Shown: piece by piece, positions 9,309-18,380 of the stretch
How positions within the stretch are numbered: position 1 is the first letter of the stretch
Layout: each line of letters opens with the position of its first letter
Assembly: GCF_000817735.3 (NCBI RefSeq)
Contig: NZ_JTJC03000001.1
Coordinates: 1,189,336 to 1,253,335 of the forward strand
Reading direction: 5' to 3'
Length of the DNA: 64,000 nucleotides
Source of the DNA: Scytonema millei VB511283
Lineage (GTDB): Bacteria; Cyanobacteriota; Cyanobacteriia; Cyanobacteriales; Chroococcidiopsidaceae
Program-made: the position numbers and the translations under genes
The notes under the pieces: generated by a model
Database searches by the model: none
Seen by the model: the letters and a program-made list of their open reading frames with translations, nothing else
What the model was told of the DNA's origin: nothing

Positions 9309-9598
9309 GTGCCAATTCAGAAACCAAAGACCAACAACATCCTTTGTACAGACGCGATCGCGCGATCGTCGATCGCCTGCAAACCGATCCCGTCAGCGAT
9401 TACAATTTGGCAGAACTAGCACGACTGCGAATTCGTTATCGCGGCTTCCCTGGAGCTAGAGACATCCAATCGGACTTAGACGCAATAATGCAGAGATGGA
9501 ATTTAACGGAAGATAGTTTATACGAAAAAACCCGCCAAATTCACGCCACTAGCTCCATCTACCAAAATGCAGTCAGAGACGCAGAAGATTGGAGCTGA
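9305..9598 (+). CDS. DUF3288 family protein
   Basis: A 97-residue soluble protein with the cyanobacterial pattern [27 protein letters not shown] and [14 protein letters not shown], which fits DUF3288. Function is unknown. Its ATG shares four bases with the psbA stop (ATGA), so it is probably translated by coupling from the same mRNA. That makes it a possible partner of the atypical D1, but the family also occurs apart from psbA, so this is inference. Confidence 0.75.
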   Translation: MSANSETKDQQHPLYRRDRAIVDRLQTDPVSDYNLAELARLRIRYRGFPGARDIQSDLDAIMQRWNLTEDSLYEKTRQIHATSSIYQNAVRDAEDWS

Positions 9599-9610
9599 TT
9601 AGCCTTGACT

Positions 9611-11008
9611 TTACTTGTCCTGTTTTACACTTTCCTTGAGTTTCAGCAACCATTGGGGAGTCTCTGAACGAGGGGTGAGGAGTGAGTGGCTAGTGGCTAG
9701 TGGCTGGTGACTAGAATTGCTGCCTTGTCTCTCTTGTCCCCAACTCCCGACTCCTGACTCCCGTACGGGCGGGTTGACAAACCCGCCCCTACCGACTCCC
9801 GCAATTCCCCCTTGTCCCCCAAAGACTGCTGACTCCCTCACGCTATCGAGCGTATTAGCGACTTGCACTTGCTGTTCTACCTGCTGTGTAGAAGAGACTA
9901 AACCACTCAAGCCTTCGATCAGTTCACGAATGCTGTCCCGAAATGAAGGATCTCCCGTGAGTTCGTCCAAGTCGGAGGTAATTTTCTGGGCGTTTTGAAA
10001 TGTCACCCGCGCCGAATCTAAAGTTTGTTGTAGTGCCAAAACGTTACTAGGACTATTTAGCGCTTTTGAAGCATCGCGTAAATTAGTTGAAGCTTCAGCA
10101 GCATTGGCTGTGAGAGTTTCTAAATTTTCTATCAGTTGTCCTTGGGTAACGCGGTTAACTGTGGGTGTGAGAGTTTCGACGCTAGAACGGAGTTGTTTGC
10201 TTGTTTGGGTGAGATTGTCTAAAGTAGCGACGAGGGAAGTACGATTTTCAGTGACGAGACGATTGAGATTAGCAATTAAATTGTTTGCTTGTTCTGCTGT
10301 CAATCGCACTTGGTTGGCTGTGGCTCCAAATTGACTGGCGGTTTTATTTGTCGTGGCTGTAATTCGATCGGCTGTAACTGCAAGGTTGTCTAGCTGCTGT
10401 CGTGTCGATTTGGTTAATGTCGTAAGTTCGCGAGTCAGTCGAGACACATCGGCGGCGACAATTGAAGTGTTTTCGATCGCCGCATTAATATTTTCATAGA
10501 GTTCTTGATTGCTGTAGACGCTAGCAAAGCGGGTAGTAAAGCGAATTAATTCGTCGGTGCTAACGCCAATTTCACCAGTGAGACGGGAACCATTGCAGAC
10601 AATTAAAGCGCGATCGCATTTCGGATCGAGCGCTCTAGCAGTCACTTGTTCTGCTGGGACTTCTCTTTGAGGTGTAATATCGACGCTCACTTCACCCAAA
10701 AACCCCGATTGGTTAGCTTCGATGATTGCATCGCGGGCAATTACAACGTTGGCTGGAGAAACTTCAACAGTCACTTCTACGCCGTTGACTCGCGGACGAA
10801 TACTGGCAATTCTACCGACTGTTACCCCCCGATATCTTACCGCTGCTCCTTCTAGTAAACCGTTGACTCTAGGAAACTCAACTGTAAAACTGTAGCTTCT
10901 CTCACCCACAGTTAAGCCTCTAATCCATAGGAAGACGGCAATAAATATTCCCATTCCTAGCAATAACAATAAACCCACCGAACCTTCTCTTACTGCACGC
11001 GATCGCAT
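9611..11008 (-). CDS. MCE/MlaD family lipid-transport protein
   Basis: One N-terminal membrane anchor (VGLLLLLGMGIFIAVFLWI, residues 11-29) is followed by an MCE domain (about 35-115; VNGLLEGAAVRYRGVTVG) and a long helical region rich in Thr, Asn and Gln (about 170-400). In Mla/TGD systems this subunit forms the periplasmic ring that passes lipids between the membranes. The ATPase gene at 11057-11839 lies just upstream in the same direction; a permease is not in view. The last 60 residues are unusual: two dispersed DNA repeats (9676-9713 and 9763-9792) are translated in frame there, and the terminal segment LLKLKESVKQDK may be the original end. Confidence 0.85.
   Translation of the reverse strand: MRSRAVREGSVGLLLLLGMGIFIAVFLWIRGLTVGERSYSFTVEFPRVNGLLEGAAVRYRGVTVGRIASIRPRVNGVEVTVEVSPANVVIARDAIIEANQSGFLGEVSVDITPQREVPAEQVTARALDPKCDRALIVCNGSRLTGEIGVSTDELIRFTTRFASVYSNQELYENINAAIENTSIVAADVSRLTRELTTLTKSTRQQLDNLAVTADRITATTNKTASQFGATANQVRLTAEQANNLIANLNRLVTENRTSLVATLDNLTQTSKQLRSSVETLTPTVNRVTQGQLIENLETLTANAAEASTNLRDASKALNSPSNVLALQQTLDSARVTFQNAQKITSDLDELTGDPSFRDSIRELIEGLSGLVSSTQQVEQQVQVANTLDSVRESAVFGGQGGIAGVGRGGFVNPPVRESGVGSWGQERQGSNSSHQPLATSHSLLTPRSETPQWLLKLKESVKQDK
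9676..9797. repeat. Heptamer tract and CCCGTACGGGCGGG hairpin inside a coding frame
   Basis: 9681-9713 is a GTGGCTA-type tandem tract. 9763-9792 is a hairpin starting GTACGGGCGGGTT and ending AACCCGCCCCTAC. Both families recur in spacers elsewhere in the window, but here they lie inside the mlaD-like frame. Confidence 0.7.
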
Positions 11009-11056
11009 CGTTTTCTCCTCGATTCACTGACTCAGATGCACTGTATTGCACCCCTG

Positions 11057-11839
11057 CTAACCAATTACCTGAATTGGTCCTTCTACTTTGCCACTGAAAA
11101 ACTGCCGCACCATTGGATGATCTGTCTTGTTGATATCATCCACCGTTCCCTCCCACTGTAATTTACCTTGATAGAGAAAAATAATGCGATCGGCTGTACG
11201 GCGGATGGTACTGTCTTGATGGGTGACGATCGCGTAGGTGTTACAAACTCCTGCCAAGCATTGCAACTGACGAATCAAGTCTTCAATCACAGTAGAAGCA
11301 ATTGGATCGAGTCCCGCCGTCGGTTCGTCATAAAGTAAAACTTCCGATCGATCTTTGGGGTTGTCGGGGTTAGAAATAATCGCGCGGGCAAAACTCACCC
11401 GCTTGCGCATCCCTCCCGATAACTCTGCCGGATAGCGATCGCCAATTCCTGGTAAACCCACCATTTCTAAGCTGCGGTTGACTAATTCTCGAATCCGCTT
11501 ACGCGATAGTCGGCTGTGTTGGTATAAGAAAAAGCCGACATTTTCTTCTACCGTCAGCGAGTCAAACAAAGCCGCTTGCTGAAACACCATCCCAATCCCG
11601 ATTGGGTCTGCTTTATCTTCAATTAAGCCTTCTCGCATCTGTCCTTTGACGTAAATTTCTCCCTCGTCAGGAGTCAATAATCCTGCTAACAACCGGAGAA
11701 TTGTCGATTTTCCCGTACCGGAAGGACCGATAATCGCTAAAGCCTCTCCCTTATAGATCGTCAGGTCGACTCGATCTAAAACCAGGTTGCTACCAAATGA
11801 TTTACTTACACCTTTGAGTTCGATTATTGGCTCAGCCAT
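11057..11839 (-). CDS. ABC transporter ATPase, MlaF type
   Basis: A 260-residue ABC ATPase: Walker A GPSGTGKST (about residues 39-47), signature LSGGMRKR, Walker B EVLLYDEPTAGLDP and switch His in THQD. The GMRKR form of the signature is typical of the Mla/TGD lipid transport subfamily. It precedes the MCE protein gene by 48 bases on the same strand, so the two are probably one operon. It should power lipid movement at the inner membrane. Confidence 0.9.
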   Translation of the reverse strand: MAEPIIELKGVSKSFGSNLVLDRVDLTIYKGEALAIIGPSGTGKSTILRLLAGLLTPDEGEIYVKGQMREGLIEDKADPIGIGMVFQQAALFDSLTVEENVGFFLYQHSRLSRKRIRELVNRSLEMVGLPGIGDRYPAELSGGMRKRVSFARAIISNPDNPKDRSEVLLYDEPTAGLDPIASTVIEDLIRQLQCLAGVCNTYAIVTHQDSTIRRTADRIIFLYQGKLQWEGTVDDINKTDHPMVRQFFSGKVEGPIQVIG

Positions 11840-12123
11840 CAGCAGATTGTGAAGTTATAGCGGCTAGTTTCACTGTTCGGTTGTATTTCCACAGTTTAGT
11901 CCATTACCTCACTCGCAGCAGTTTTAGAGTTTTGGTCTTTTCCGATCTATTGTGGCTTATTTTTATTCAAACTTTTATTGCAGTCCAAGTGTACCCGACT
12001 ATTTGTCTAGGTTAGCGCGATCTTTGTTATACCATTTTGCAACTGAAGCAGCAGGAGAGCTTTACCACACCTCTCTTTGTAAACTTTTGTTAATAAGATT
12101 CTCAGCATACTAAGCAAATTTAT

Positions 12124-12327
12124 TTATTCTTTAATATTTTCTAGAATACTCTTCGCTTGTTCTAATAAAAATGCACTACGCTTGAGGGCAAAAATAATTC
12201 CACGTTGTATTCTCCATTTTGTAGTAAATATATTTACTTGATTAACGAAAAGTATAAATCCTGGAACTCCTACAACTGCACGAAAAAATAGAATATTACC
12301 AAAAACCTGTGTGAAGTCACCTACCAT
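12124..12327 (-). CDS. Small hydrophobic protein, unrecognised (possibly part of a broken gene)
   Basis: A 67-residue frame with one hydrophobic segment (NILFFRAVVGVPGFILFV) and a basic amphipathic C-terminus. Its ATG overlaps the end of the preceding minus-strand frame by 11 bases. It may be a coupled small gene or the last piece of the decayed gene 12317-12965. No family is recognised. Confidence 0.35.
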   Translation of the reverse strand: MVGDFTQVFGNILFFRAVVGVPGFILFVNQVNIFTTKWRIQRGIIFALKRSAFLLEQAKSILENIKE

Positions 12328-12965
12328 TAAAAGTGCTGAAAGAACGGAAACCAGAGATTAATATTGGCAAAAATGAAATATAAACTTCGCCTTCTGCTTG
12401 TCTTTCATCTATTAAATTTTTTATTTCTGCCAAAACGAAATCTAAAGTTGAACTATGAGCGATCGAGCATAATTCATTAATAACCACTAAATCATTTTTA
12501 GCTCTTTGCTTATTTGTTTCTAGAAATCTGTGAGCTAGTTCTAGTTTTTCTTCTTTGGATGTTTCCCGTTTTATAAAGTCTTTACACAACCTGAACAGCC
12601 AAAGGAGAAGTCACATTATTACTAAAATAATCATGGGGATTCTACGGCTGATTAAAATTGCTACCAAAATTCCAAAAAAAATAAATGGAACTGTTTTTTT
12701 TAGGCAGGTTTCACCTATTATTCGTCTCAAAATATCACAAATTAACGTTTTTAAAAAAACGTAATTGTTTAGAGAACTTTGTAATCCTTTGAATGGACTT
12801 TGAGTTGGTATCTATTTGAATGCGTCTTGAGGGCAAGATATCGAATAAAATCTCGTAGCGACTGATTAATAGATCGTATACGAACAATGATTCTTGTTTT
12901 ATTGTATCAATTTCAAATTCTAAGTTTTTTCTATCAATTTCAAATTCTAATTTTCGATTTTTCAT
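12317..12965 (-). pseudogene. Decayed small membrane-protein gene with frameshift and in-frame stop
   Basis: An ATG at 12965, with GGAG 9 bases before it, starts a 76-codon frame with the internal duplication LEFEID, ending at 12735. Near a T7-A5 run (about 12750-12761) a one-base shift opens another frame that runs through a hydrophobic segment (VPFIFFGILVAILI), stops at TGA 12611-12613, and then continues in the same frame to 12317 (SKEEKLELAHRF, LDFVLAEIKNLIDE). The two open stretches lying in one frame on either side of a single stop suggest one damaged gene. Intact homologues are not recognised, so separate small genes remain possible. Confidence 0.4.
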
Positions 12966-13361
12966 AAACTCACTCCGAATAAAGTTCACATTCACAAAAC
13001 TAGTTTTTGCTAGAATATGGTGTTCTGTAGAGCGCTTATACGACCAAAGCTGAAATCTTGCATCTGCTGCAATACCCGCCCGCGAATACAATTCACAGGC
13101 TGATAGCAAAAAACCAATGAAATGGGTTAAAGTCTGTCTGCTAGTCTACTTTAGTGGACTTCAGCTATCAGCCATAAACTTAAGTTTATGGCGAGTTTCA
13201 CCTATAATGCTGCAAGATATATGTCAAGAATACATATGGTTAAAATGCTTCGTCCTTTTAGTTAGGAAAAATTAGAATTAACTCTTATTTGCTCCATAAG
13301 TAGTAGAACCATTTGAAAATAGCCGACCGCTATAGTATATCGAAGTAATACAGGTTAACAA

Positions 13362-14876
13362 ATGAGCGATCGCAATATAGATGTCATTGTCATTGGTAGC
13401 GGTATAGGTGGCTTGACTGCTGCTGCTTTATTATCTCGATATGGCAAAAGAGTCACTGTCTGTGAAAGTCATACCATAGCTGGGGGTGCAGCCCATAGTT
13501 TCTCTCGCCAGGGATTCCATTTCGATTCCGGTCCCTCCTTCTACTGCGGTTTAAACGACTCCCACAGCCGCAATCCCCTGCGTCAAGTCTTGAATATTTT
13601 AGAAGAAGCTCTCCCAGCTATACCCTACGATCCTTTAGGACACTACCATTTTCCCGAAGGGACTTTACCCGTATACAGCCAACAGGAACGCTACCTAGAA
13701 GCAGTAGGGCAATTTACCACCCAAGGAGCAAAAGAATTAGAACGATTTATTCACCGCTTGCTACCCCTGTACGACACTTTACAGGGCATTCCCACAATAT
13801 TATTACGGGCTGATTGGCAACTGATCCCCACTTTAATCGGTCGTTGCTTGCCCTCATTAATTAAAATGCTACCCCACTTGGGTTTAGTCCAAAGCTCGGT
13901 GGGACAACTGATGGATCGAGAAGTGAGCGATCGCTGGGTGAGGCGACTCATTGACTTAGAATGTTTTCTACTATCGGGTTTAAAAGCACATGGAACGATC
14001 GCCCCAGAAGTTGCTTTTATGTTAGGCGAACGTTCTCGCGCTGGGGTAGAGTATCCAATTGGGGGTAGTGGGGCGATCGTCGAAGCTTTAGTACGCGGGT
14101 TGAAACGCTGGGGTGGTGAGTTAAGTTTGGGCTGTCATGTCGAGCAAATTTTGGTGGAATCTGGCAGAGTTACGGGCGTGCGCTTGCGGCGGGGAGAAAT
14201 CCTTCATGCACCAATTGTGATTTCCAACGCTTCAATTTGGGATACCTACAGCAAATTATTACAACCGCAAGATTTACCCGCATCCTATCGACAGACAGCT
14301 TTAGCCACCCCAGCCGTAGATAGTTTCATGCACCTGCATTTGGGGATTAAAGCCGAGGGTTTGGACAATTTAACCGGACATCACGTCGTCGTACACAATG
14401 CAGAACAAGATATTACGACTCCTGGTAACACCTGCATGATTTCCATTCCTTCAGTATGGGATGCTTCTCTTGCACCCCCAGGACATCATGTGGTTCACGC
14501 CTATACTTTAGAACCGCACGAAAATTGGCAAAGGGATAATAACTATCAAGAACGGAAAAAAGAGCGATCTCAATCTTTGTATCGTGCTTTAGAAAGAGTC
14601 ATTCCAGATATTAGACAAAGGGTAGTATTAGAACTGATCGGTACGCCACTAACTCACGCGCATTATTTACGAAGATATCAGGGAACTTATGGAGCGGCGA
14701 TCGCTGCTAACCAAGGTATGTTTCCCAGTACCCATACCCCGATTTCTGGATTATATCGTGTTGGCGACAGTACTATGCCTGGAATTGGCGTGCCTGCTGT
14801 AGCGGCTTCAGGAATTTTATGTGCTAATACTTTAGTTCAACCGCAGCAGACAACAGAATTGCTGAATAATCAGTAG
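13362..14876 (+). CDS. CrtH-like FAD-dependent carotenoid isomerase/desaturase family protein
   Basis: A 504-residue flavoprotein. The dinucleotide-binding GSGIGGLTAAALLSRYG (residues 12-28), GGAAHSF, FDSGPSFY and the C-terminal GLYRVGDSTMPGIGVPAVAA are typical of the phytoene desaturase/CrtISO family. Length and motifs are closest in memory to prolycopene isomerase CrtH (about 500 residues), which uses reduced FAD to isomerise poly-cis lycopene; other paralogues of unknown substrate exist in cyanobacteria. No other carotenoid genes lie nearby. ATG 13362 overlaps the motif GAGCGATCGC and has only a weak ribosome site. Confidence 0.75.
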   Translation: MSDRNIDVIVIGSGIGGLTAAALLSRYGKRVTVCESHTIAGGAAHSFSRQGFHFDSGPSFYCGLNDSHSRNPLRQVLNILEEALPAIPYDPLGHYHFPEGTLPVYSQQERYLEAVGQFTTQGAKELERFIHRLLPLYDTLQGIPTILLRADWQLIPTLIGRCLPSLIKMLPHLGLVQSSVGQLMDREVSDRWVRRLIDLECFLLSGLKAHGTIAPEVAFMLGERSRAGVEYPIGGSGAIVEALVRGLKRWGGELSLGCHVEQILVESGRVTGVRLRRGEILHAPIVISNASIWDTYSKLLQPQDLPASYRQTALATPAVDSFMHLHLGIKAEGLDNLTGHHVVVHNAEQDITTPGNTCMISIPSVWDASLAPPGHHVVHAYTLEPHENWQRDNNYQERKKERSQSLYRALERVIPDIRQRVVLELIGTPLTHAHYLRRYQGTYGAAIAANQGMFPSTHTPISGLYRVGDSTMPGIGVPAVAASGILCANTLVQPQQTTELLNNQ

Positions 14877-15134
14877 CTAAAAATACCGCGATCGCGGACG
14901 GTTACAAAACTCATTTTTCTGCAAAGTAGTAGTTACAAAACTCATTATTATTACAAATCGAACTGTTATCGTAAATACACTCTTCGGCTGTTATTCGCCA
15001 TATTTTGAGTCATGTCGCAAAAATTACGCTGCAACCAGTATTTACTCGCTCTCATACAGTTTTGCAGCGCAAATGATGTATAAATAACATCTTTTTGCCC
15101 ATTTTCCGTGCAGCCAAATAATTGAGGATTGGAC

Positions 15135-16673
15135 GTGAGAAGAAGAGACTTTATCACGAGGCTTGCTGCGTCTGCTGGGACGACCTATGCAGTTATGCAA
15201 GCTTTGGATTTGATTGAAAAACCAGCCACAGCACAAAAATCACCGTTTCAACTTCAACGTCGAGGAGGTAGTAAAAGTATTATCATTCTCGGTGCTGGTT
15301 TGGGTGGCATGACGTGTGCTTATGAATTGAGCAAAGTCGGCTACCAATGCAAAATTTTAGAAGCTAGAGAACGTTCAGGGGGGCGTTGCTGGACAGTTCG
15401 CACTGGAGATAAATTCACCGATACTTTAGGTCAGACCCAGACGATCAGATTCGATCGCGGACTGTATTTCAACCCTGGTCCCGCTCGGATTCCCTACCAT
15501 CACGTCACGATCGACTACTGCAAAGAACTGGGAGTTCCGTTAGAAGTCATAGTCAATCTCAGCCGCCAGCAATATATTTATCGTGAAAACGCAGGTTCGT
15601 TATCCGGTCGCAAGGTTCACGCTCGCGAAGCGATCGCCGATATACGGGGATACATTTCCGAACTCTTAGCAAAGGCGATTAGTAAAGATGCCATAGATGC
15701 ACCTCTGACCGTAGAAGATAAGGAGAAAATGATTGAATTTCTCCGAACCTACGGTGGTTTAAACCCAGACTTGTTTTACAAAGGTTCCAGCCGACGCGGT
15801 TACTCCACGTATCAAGGAGCGGGTGATGCGCCTGGAGTCGTTGACGATCCTTACGACTTGAGTGCGTTATTGGAATTGGGCTTTGCTGGGAACGAATCTT
15901 TTGAATTTGGTTTCAACCAGCAAATGACAATGTTTGAGCCTGTAGGAGGAATGGACGCGATCGCCAAAGCTTTTGAAAAGCAGGTAGGACGATTCATTAC
16001 TTACGGCGCAGTGGTGACAGAAATTCGCAAGACTCCCGATGGCGTGCAAATTTTGTACAAAGATAAATCGGGTAATGTCAAGCAAGAAACAGCCGACTAC
16101 TGTATCTGTAATATTCCTCTATCAGTACTGAAAGATATTCCCTCTGATTTCGCTCCCGACATGAAAGAAGCGATCGCCAGCGTGGAATATGCCGTCACGG
16201 GCAAAAGTGCGTTACAGTTCAACCGCCGTTTCTGGGAAGATGACGAAGACATCTTCGGTGGTATCACTCAAACTGACCAGGACATCACTCAGATCTGGTA
16301 TCCCTCAACGGGTTATCTATCCCAAAAAGGCGTGGTCTTGGGCTACTACAACTTTGGTTCAACGGCAGAAAAAGTAGGAACCCTCGCCCCCGCAGACCGC
16401 GTAGCTTTGTCATTAGAACAAGGGAGTAAGATTCACCCGCAATACAACAATCACTTTGAGAAAGGCTTCTCGCTGTTTTGGTCAACAGTACCTTACAGCA
16501 TAGGTGGATGGGCAGAATACACCACTGATGTCAGAACAACATACTATCCGCGACTGAATCAACCAGATGGCAACATCTATTTGTGCGGCGAACATCTCAG
16601 CTATCTCACAGGTTGGATGGCTGGTGCTTTTGAATCCGCCCGTCTCGTCTCTACACAGATTGCGACTCTATGA
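15135..16673 (+). CDS. Tat-exported flavin amine oxidase (L-amino-acid/monoamine oxidase-like)
   Basis: The N-terminus RRRDFITRLAASAG is a twin-arginine signal, ending near PATAQ, so the folded flavoprotein is probably exported. The FAD motif GAGLGGMTCAYELSKVG (about residues 53-69), EARERSGGRCW, and the C-terminal YLCGEHLSYLTGWMAGAFES are those of flavin monoamine oxidases. Substrate is probably an amino acid or amine and the products an imine and H2O2. GTG 15135 is chosen because GAGG stands 7 bases before it; TTG 15129 is only one base after it. It follows another flavoprotein gene at 250 bases but a shared operon is not evident. Confidence 0.82.
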   Translation: MRRRDFITRLAASAGTTYAVMQALDLIEKPATAQKSPFQLQRRGGSKSIIILGAGLGGMTCAYELSKVGYQCKILEARERSGGRCWTVRTGDKFTDTLGQTQTIRFDRGLYFNPGPARIPYHHVTIDYCKELGVPLEVIVNLSRQQYIYRENAGSLSGRKVHAREAIADIRGYISELLAKAISKDAIDAPLTVEDKEKMIEFLRTYGGLNPDLFYKGSSRRGYSTYQGAGDAPGVVDDPYDLSALLELGFAGNESFEFGFNQQMTMFEPVGGMDAIAKAFEKQVGRFITYGAVVTEIRKTPDGVQILYKDKSGNVKQETADYCICNIPLSVLKDIPSDFAPDMKEAIASVEYAVTGKSALQFNRRFWEDDEDIFGGITQTDQDITQIWYPSTGYLSQKGVVLGYYNFGSTAEKVGTLAPADRVALSLEQGSKIHPQYNNHFEKGFSLFWSTVPYSIGGWAEYTTDVRTTYYPRLNQPDGNIYLCGEHLSYLTGWMAGAFESARLVSTQIATL

Positions 16674-16717
16674 GTGGTGCGTGGTGCGCGATCGCGATTT
16701 TATTGACATTTTCCTAT

Positions 16718-16866
16718 CTCCCGTACGGGCAGGTTTTGAACCTAGATTGATTGTCTTGGGCATGAATTTTTCGCTAAACCCCTCCTCAGAAACTCCCGTA
16801 CGGGCGGGTTTTGAACCTAGATTGATTGTCTTTGGCATGAATTTTTCGCTAAACCCGCCCCTACGA
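16718..16866. repeat. Two tandem 75-bp copies of a CCCGTACGGGCGGG repeat
   Basis: Copies start at 16718 and 16793 (period 75). Each has CTCCCGTACGGGC, a shared interior containing TTGAACCTAGATTGATTGTC and CATGAATTTTTCGC, and an end like AAACCCGCCCC. Few differences separate them, so the duplication is recent. Shorter relatives lie at 9763, 45481 and 59819. Confidence 0.8.
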
Positions 16867-16919
16867 ATGCTTGACTTTTGATTTTCGATCGTTACCCAAA
16901 AATTACCCAAAAATTATCT

Positions 16920-17477
16920 ATGAAACGTTTCATCAATCGGTTTGGTAAAATTGGTGCTTTGTTGCTGCTAGGAATTTGTATTTGCTTTATCAGCTTGTAT
17001 GCTTTTGGTATCGATCTTCAAGCTGTAGCCAAACCAACTTCACCAGAAAAAGTCGTTTTTTACGGTACGCCAACATCTTCAATTGCTTCAGCCGTCGCCG
17101 TACCGGAAGACCAAGCTTACTATTGGACGAGTGGCACAGTCCCACCAGTGATTAATCCCGATGCTCCACTGCGGACGCGCGATCGCTATGGCGATACGAA
17201 AACTCAGGCGATCGGTATTCTAGAACGAATTCAAGCTTTGTTGGCAGATGTGAACCTGAAATTATCTGATGTGGTCTATCTGCGCGTTTATCTGGTGGCA
17301 GATCCCGCAATGGATAATCAAGTCGATTACCAGGGTTGGTTTGACGCTTACGCTCAATTTTTCAACAATCCAGAAAATCCAGTCAAAACAGCTCGTTCTA
17401 CCCTGGCTGTGGCTGGTTTGGTCGATCCTGGTTGGTTAATTGAAATTGAAGCCGTCGCTGTTTATCCCAAACATTAA
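16920..17477 (+). CDS. Exported or membrane-anchored RidA/YjgF family protein
   Basis: Residues 5-40 include a basic start and a hydrophobic segment (IGALLLLGICICFISLYAFG), then a RidA-type domain: YYWTSGTVPP, the helix TQAIGILERIQALLADVNL, VVYLRVYLV and the C-terminal IEIEAVAVYP. RidA proteins hydrolyse reactive enamines/imines; the catalytic Arg position may be RARST-like (here ARST in KTARSTLAV). Export is unusual for a RidA, and an extracytoplasmic role next to a Tat-exported amine oxidase, which makes imines, is an attractive inference. ATG 16920 is preferred to the upstream in-frame codon at 16878, which lies next to repeat DNA. Confidence 0.8.
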   Translation: MKRFINRFGKIGALLLLGICICFISLYAFGIDLQAVAKPTSPEKVVFYGTPTSSIASAVAVPEDQAYYWTSGTVPPVINPDAPLRTRDRYGDTKTQAIGILERIQALLADVNLKLSDVVYLRVYLVADPAMDNQVDYQGWFDAYAQFFNNPENPVKTARSTLAVAGLVDPGWLIEIEAVAVYPKH

Positions 17478-17564
17478 GAATTCGGAATTCGGAATTCGGA
17501 ATTAAATTCAGGAGTTACGCACTTGAATGTTATGTTGTCATTCTGAGCGCAGCGAAGAATCTCT
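17478..17564. repeat. GAATTCG tandem tract and TGTCATTCTGAGCG repeat
   Basis: 17478-17503 holds about three copies of an 8-base GGAATTC-type unit. 17536-17564 is TGTCATTCTGAGCGCAGCGA and following bases, a repeat seen in many bacterial genomes. The rest of the spacer to 17686 shows nothing clear. Confidence 0.6.
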
Positions 17565-17686
17565 CAGATGCTTCACTGGCGTTTGGCACGACATCAACTG
17601 CGTAAGTCCACACAATTGGGTAGCAATTTAGCGGTAGAGTAACTCAAGTAGCGTTAAAGCGAATTTGTATACATCAGGCTGTAGCT

Positions 17687-18322
17687 ATGAGTCATAGCAA
17701 AATTTTGGGTACGGTATTTATTTTAGGTAGTTGGGCGATCGCAATCTCTCCTGTAACAGCTAATCCAGTACAGGTTGTAGACTTTACACGCAATTCCCAG
17801 ACCCTACAAAGTAGTCAGTCCAAGCAAGTTGATTTTACCGTCAACATCACTCGTCCCCAATCTTTTGCCGAGCTAATACAACAAGCGGAGATCGTAGCCG
17901 CAAACTTGACCCGACTAGGATTTCAAGAAAACTCCAAGTTGCGCGAAATGTCCGTCCGTATTTTTGGCGAACGTAACGGACAAGAAGCACCTCTATTGTT
18001 TGCCAAAGTTTCTCGCTTCGACTGGCAAAAGCAACCGCAAATTCAAAACTGGAGCCAATATTTTACGAGTTCTGGTGTACTACTCGGTCTAATAGAAGTC
18101 GAACAGCAGCCCTCGTCACCTACGTCTACCGCACCGACTTTCCGTCCCTCCACTCCCCCAACCTCCTCGACTCCTTCAATCTCCACTCCCCCAGTTCCCA
18201 TTCCTACGCCGCCTACGGTAAGACCATCAAGCAATACATCTCCACCTGCTAATAGTTTGCCCCCAGTTAATTCGCCCCCAGGTGGAGCCAGCCTAGAAGA
18301 AGAAGATCCCGGTTATAGGTAG
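17687..18322 (+). CDS. Exported protein with proline/serine/threonine-rich tail, function unknown
   Basis: A signal peptide (about residues 1-25, hydrophobic ILGTVFILGSWAIAI, cleavage near TAN) precedes a small globular region of about 110 residues and a low-complexity tail from about residue 145 composed of Pro, Ser and Thr (PTPPTVRPSSN and similar). Such tails commonly act as spacers at the cell surface or in the periplasm. No family is recognised. The tail ends LEEEDPGYR. Confidence 0.65.
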   Translation: MSHSKILGTVFILGSWAIAISPVTANPVQVVDFTRNSQTLQSSQSKQVDFTVNITRPQSFAELIQQAEIVAANLTRLGFQENSKLREMSVRIFGERNGQEAPLLFAKVSRFDWQKQPQIQNWSQYFTSSGVLLGLIEVEQQPSSPTSTAPTFRPSTPPTSSTPSISTPPVPIPTPPTVRPSSNTSPPANSLPPVNSPPGGASLEEEDPGYR

Positions 18323-18331
18323 ATTAGTTAT

Positions 18332-18371
18332 CAGTGGCTAGTGGCTAGTGGCTGGTGGCTAGTGGCTAGTT
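18332..18371. repeat. GTGGCTA heptamer tandem repeat
   Basis: Five or six copies of GTGGCTA/GTGGCTG. The same unit recurs at 9681, 28300, 29325, 30645, 53990, 56763 and 61060, always in spacers or at gene ends: a short tandem repeat family of the kind described in heterocystous and related cyanobacteria. Confidence 0.8.
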
Positions 18372-18380
18372 GTAATAACC

